A stretch of 64,000 nucleotides of DNA from positions 666,139 to 730,138 of the forward strand of contig NZ_LIOL01000001.1 in NCBI RefSeq assembly GCF_001418005.1, written 5' to 3'. The notes under the pieces were generated by a model. The model did not search any database. It was not told the DNA's origin and worked only from the letters and a program-made list of their open reading frames with translations. The translations under genes and the position numbers were made by a program. Source of the stretch: Chelatococcus sambhunathii (lineage in GTDB: Bacteria; Pseudomonadota; Alphaproteobacteria; Rhizobiales; Beijerinckiaceae). This document shows positions 63,282-64,000 of the stretch, piece by piece. The stretch's first letter is position 1. Every line of letters starts with the position of its first letter.

Positions 63282-63998
63282 TCAGAACGGCACGATGAGA
63301 TCGTAGATCTGCTGTCCCAGCGCCGGCTGCTGCACCTCCATGCTGCGCCCACGCCCGCCGTAGGAAACCCGCGCCTCGGCGATCTTGTCGTAGGCGATGG
63401 TGTTGTGGCGCGAGATGTCGGACGGCCGCACGATGCCGGCGATGTTGAGGACGCGCAGTTCGTAGTTGACACGAACCTCCTGTGAGCCGCTGATGAGGAG
63501 GTTGCCGTTCGGCAGTACCTCCGTCACGACGGCAGCCACCGTGAGCCGCAGCTTCTCGGAACGGTCGATCTGCCCCTTGCCCTTGGTGTTCGAGCGCGAA
63601 TTGATGGCGAGGTTGCCGAAGATCGAGTCGCTCGTGGTGCTGTTGCCGTAACCGAGGTCGAGGCCAAAGTTGACGTTCGAATTGCGCGAGCGATCGCTCT
63701 CGTTGTCGAACTGCGCCTTGTCGTCCATCAGGATGGTGACGGTGATGACATCGCCGACCTGACGCGCGCGCGGATCGGCAAAAAGGTCGCGCGTGCGATC
63801 AGACCACAGCGAATGATAGCTGCCCGGCCGCTTGTAGGCGGCATAGGCGGTCGTGGGCAGCGGCTCACGCTGCACATTGAGGCCGTAGCCTACCGGCGTC
63901 ATGTTGGGCTCGCGCCCGATCTCGTCCACCTTGACGGCGCAGCCGCCGGAGAACAGCGCGAGGAGAACGGCGAAAGTGCCGCAAAGGGTCGTCTTCAT
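63282..63998 (-). CDS. flgH: Flagellar L-ring protein FlgH
   Basis: 238 residues, complete. A signal with lipobox FSGGC places a lipid on Cys20. Then come LWSDRTRDLFADPRARQVGD, VITVTILMDDKAQFDNESDR and LPNGNLLISGSQEVRVNYEL, all typical of FlgH. It forms the outer-membrane bushing of the rod. The bases before the ATG read TGATG on the minus strand, so an upstream gene (by custom flgA or flgI) probably ends at 63998, just beyond the window edge. Confidence 0.96.
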   Translation of the reverse strand: MKTTLCGTFAVLLALFSGGCAVKVDEIGREPNMTPVGYGLNVQREPLPTTAYAAYKRPGSYHSLWSDRTRDLFADPRARQVGDVITVTILMDDKAQFDNESDRSRNSNVNFGLDLGYGNSTTSDSIFGNLAINSRSNTKGKGQIDRSEKLRLTVAAVVTEVLPNGNLLISGSQEVRVNYELRVLNIAGIVRPSDISRHNTIAYDKIAEARVSYGGRGRSMEVQQPALGQQIYDLIVPF

Positions 63999-64000
63999 CA

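Overview
The window is a GC-rich alphaproteobacterial chromosome segment, most likely from the order Hyphomicrobiales (Rhizobiales). Evidence for this is the alphaproteobacterial general stress response set (PhyR, NepR, EcfG), the FlbT/FlaF flagellin regulators, DUF1217 and DUF6468 proteins inside the flagellar cluster, and the dispersed palindrome built on CGTCATGGCCGGGCTTGTCC. No rRNA, tRNA, CRISPR array, transposase or phage gene was seen. The genus cannot be fixed from the sequence alone.

Left part (1-13000), metabolic and transport genes: a DUF533 protein; an Lrp/AsnC regulator divergent from hppD (tyrosine catabolism); a tetR-MFP-RND efflux operon with a clear TetR operator; a PfpI/DJ-1 stress protein; a small gamma-glutamylcyclotransferase-fold protein; and a TAXI-type TRAP transporter (binding protein plus fused permease).

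General stress response island (12878-19101): a CHAD protein; nepR-ecfG on the minus strand; csbD, a DUF883 protein and a small membrane protein on the plus strand; phyR on the minus strand; then a second nepR paralogue and a HisKA_2 sensor protein whose ATP-binding domain looks degenerate. Four sites match GGAAC-N16/17-CGTT exactly. They lie in front of nepR-ecfG, csbD, phyR and, 5 kb away, pfpI. A weaker one lies in front of the second nepR. The circuit thus appears autoregulated, with local output genes. By family knowledge, phosphorylated PhyR binds NepR and frees EcfG.

Middle (19102-28346): a MOSC protein, a lipoprotein, two nucleotide-sugar enzymes (UDP-glucuronate epimerase and UDP-HexNAc-type dehydrogenase), and a five-gene oligopeptide-type ABC importer operon.

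Right part (28387-63998), chemotaxis and flagella: one MCP, then a long minus-strand series running from a DUF1217 gene at 55937 through flgF, fliI, flgE-K-L, flaF-flbT, flgD, fliQ-flhA-fliR, fliJ-, flgJ- and flgN-like genes, a FliL-like protein, an MCP and cheA-W-Y-B-R. It ends in a globin-coupled MCP, a 967-residue heparinase II/III-like protein and an Inh-domain lipoprotein. Many junctions overlap by four bases, so coupled translation is likely. Divergent from it run motA, fliM, a DUF6468 gene, fliN, fliG and flhB. At the right edge flgH, fliL and fliP run on the minus strand, followed by a DUF6152/DUF2214 pair. MotB, flagellin, FliF, FliE, FliH, FlgB/C/G/I/A and FliK were not found in the window. 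The most unusual points are the PhyP-like pseudokinase beside a second nepR, and the lyase-like and inhibitor-like genes coupled to an oxygen-sensing-type MCP at the end of the chemotaxis operon.
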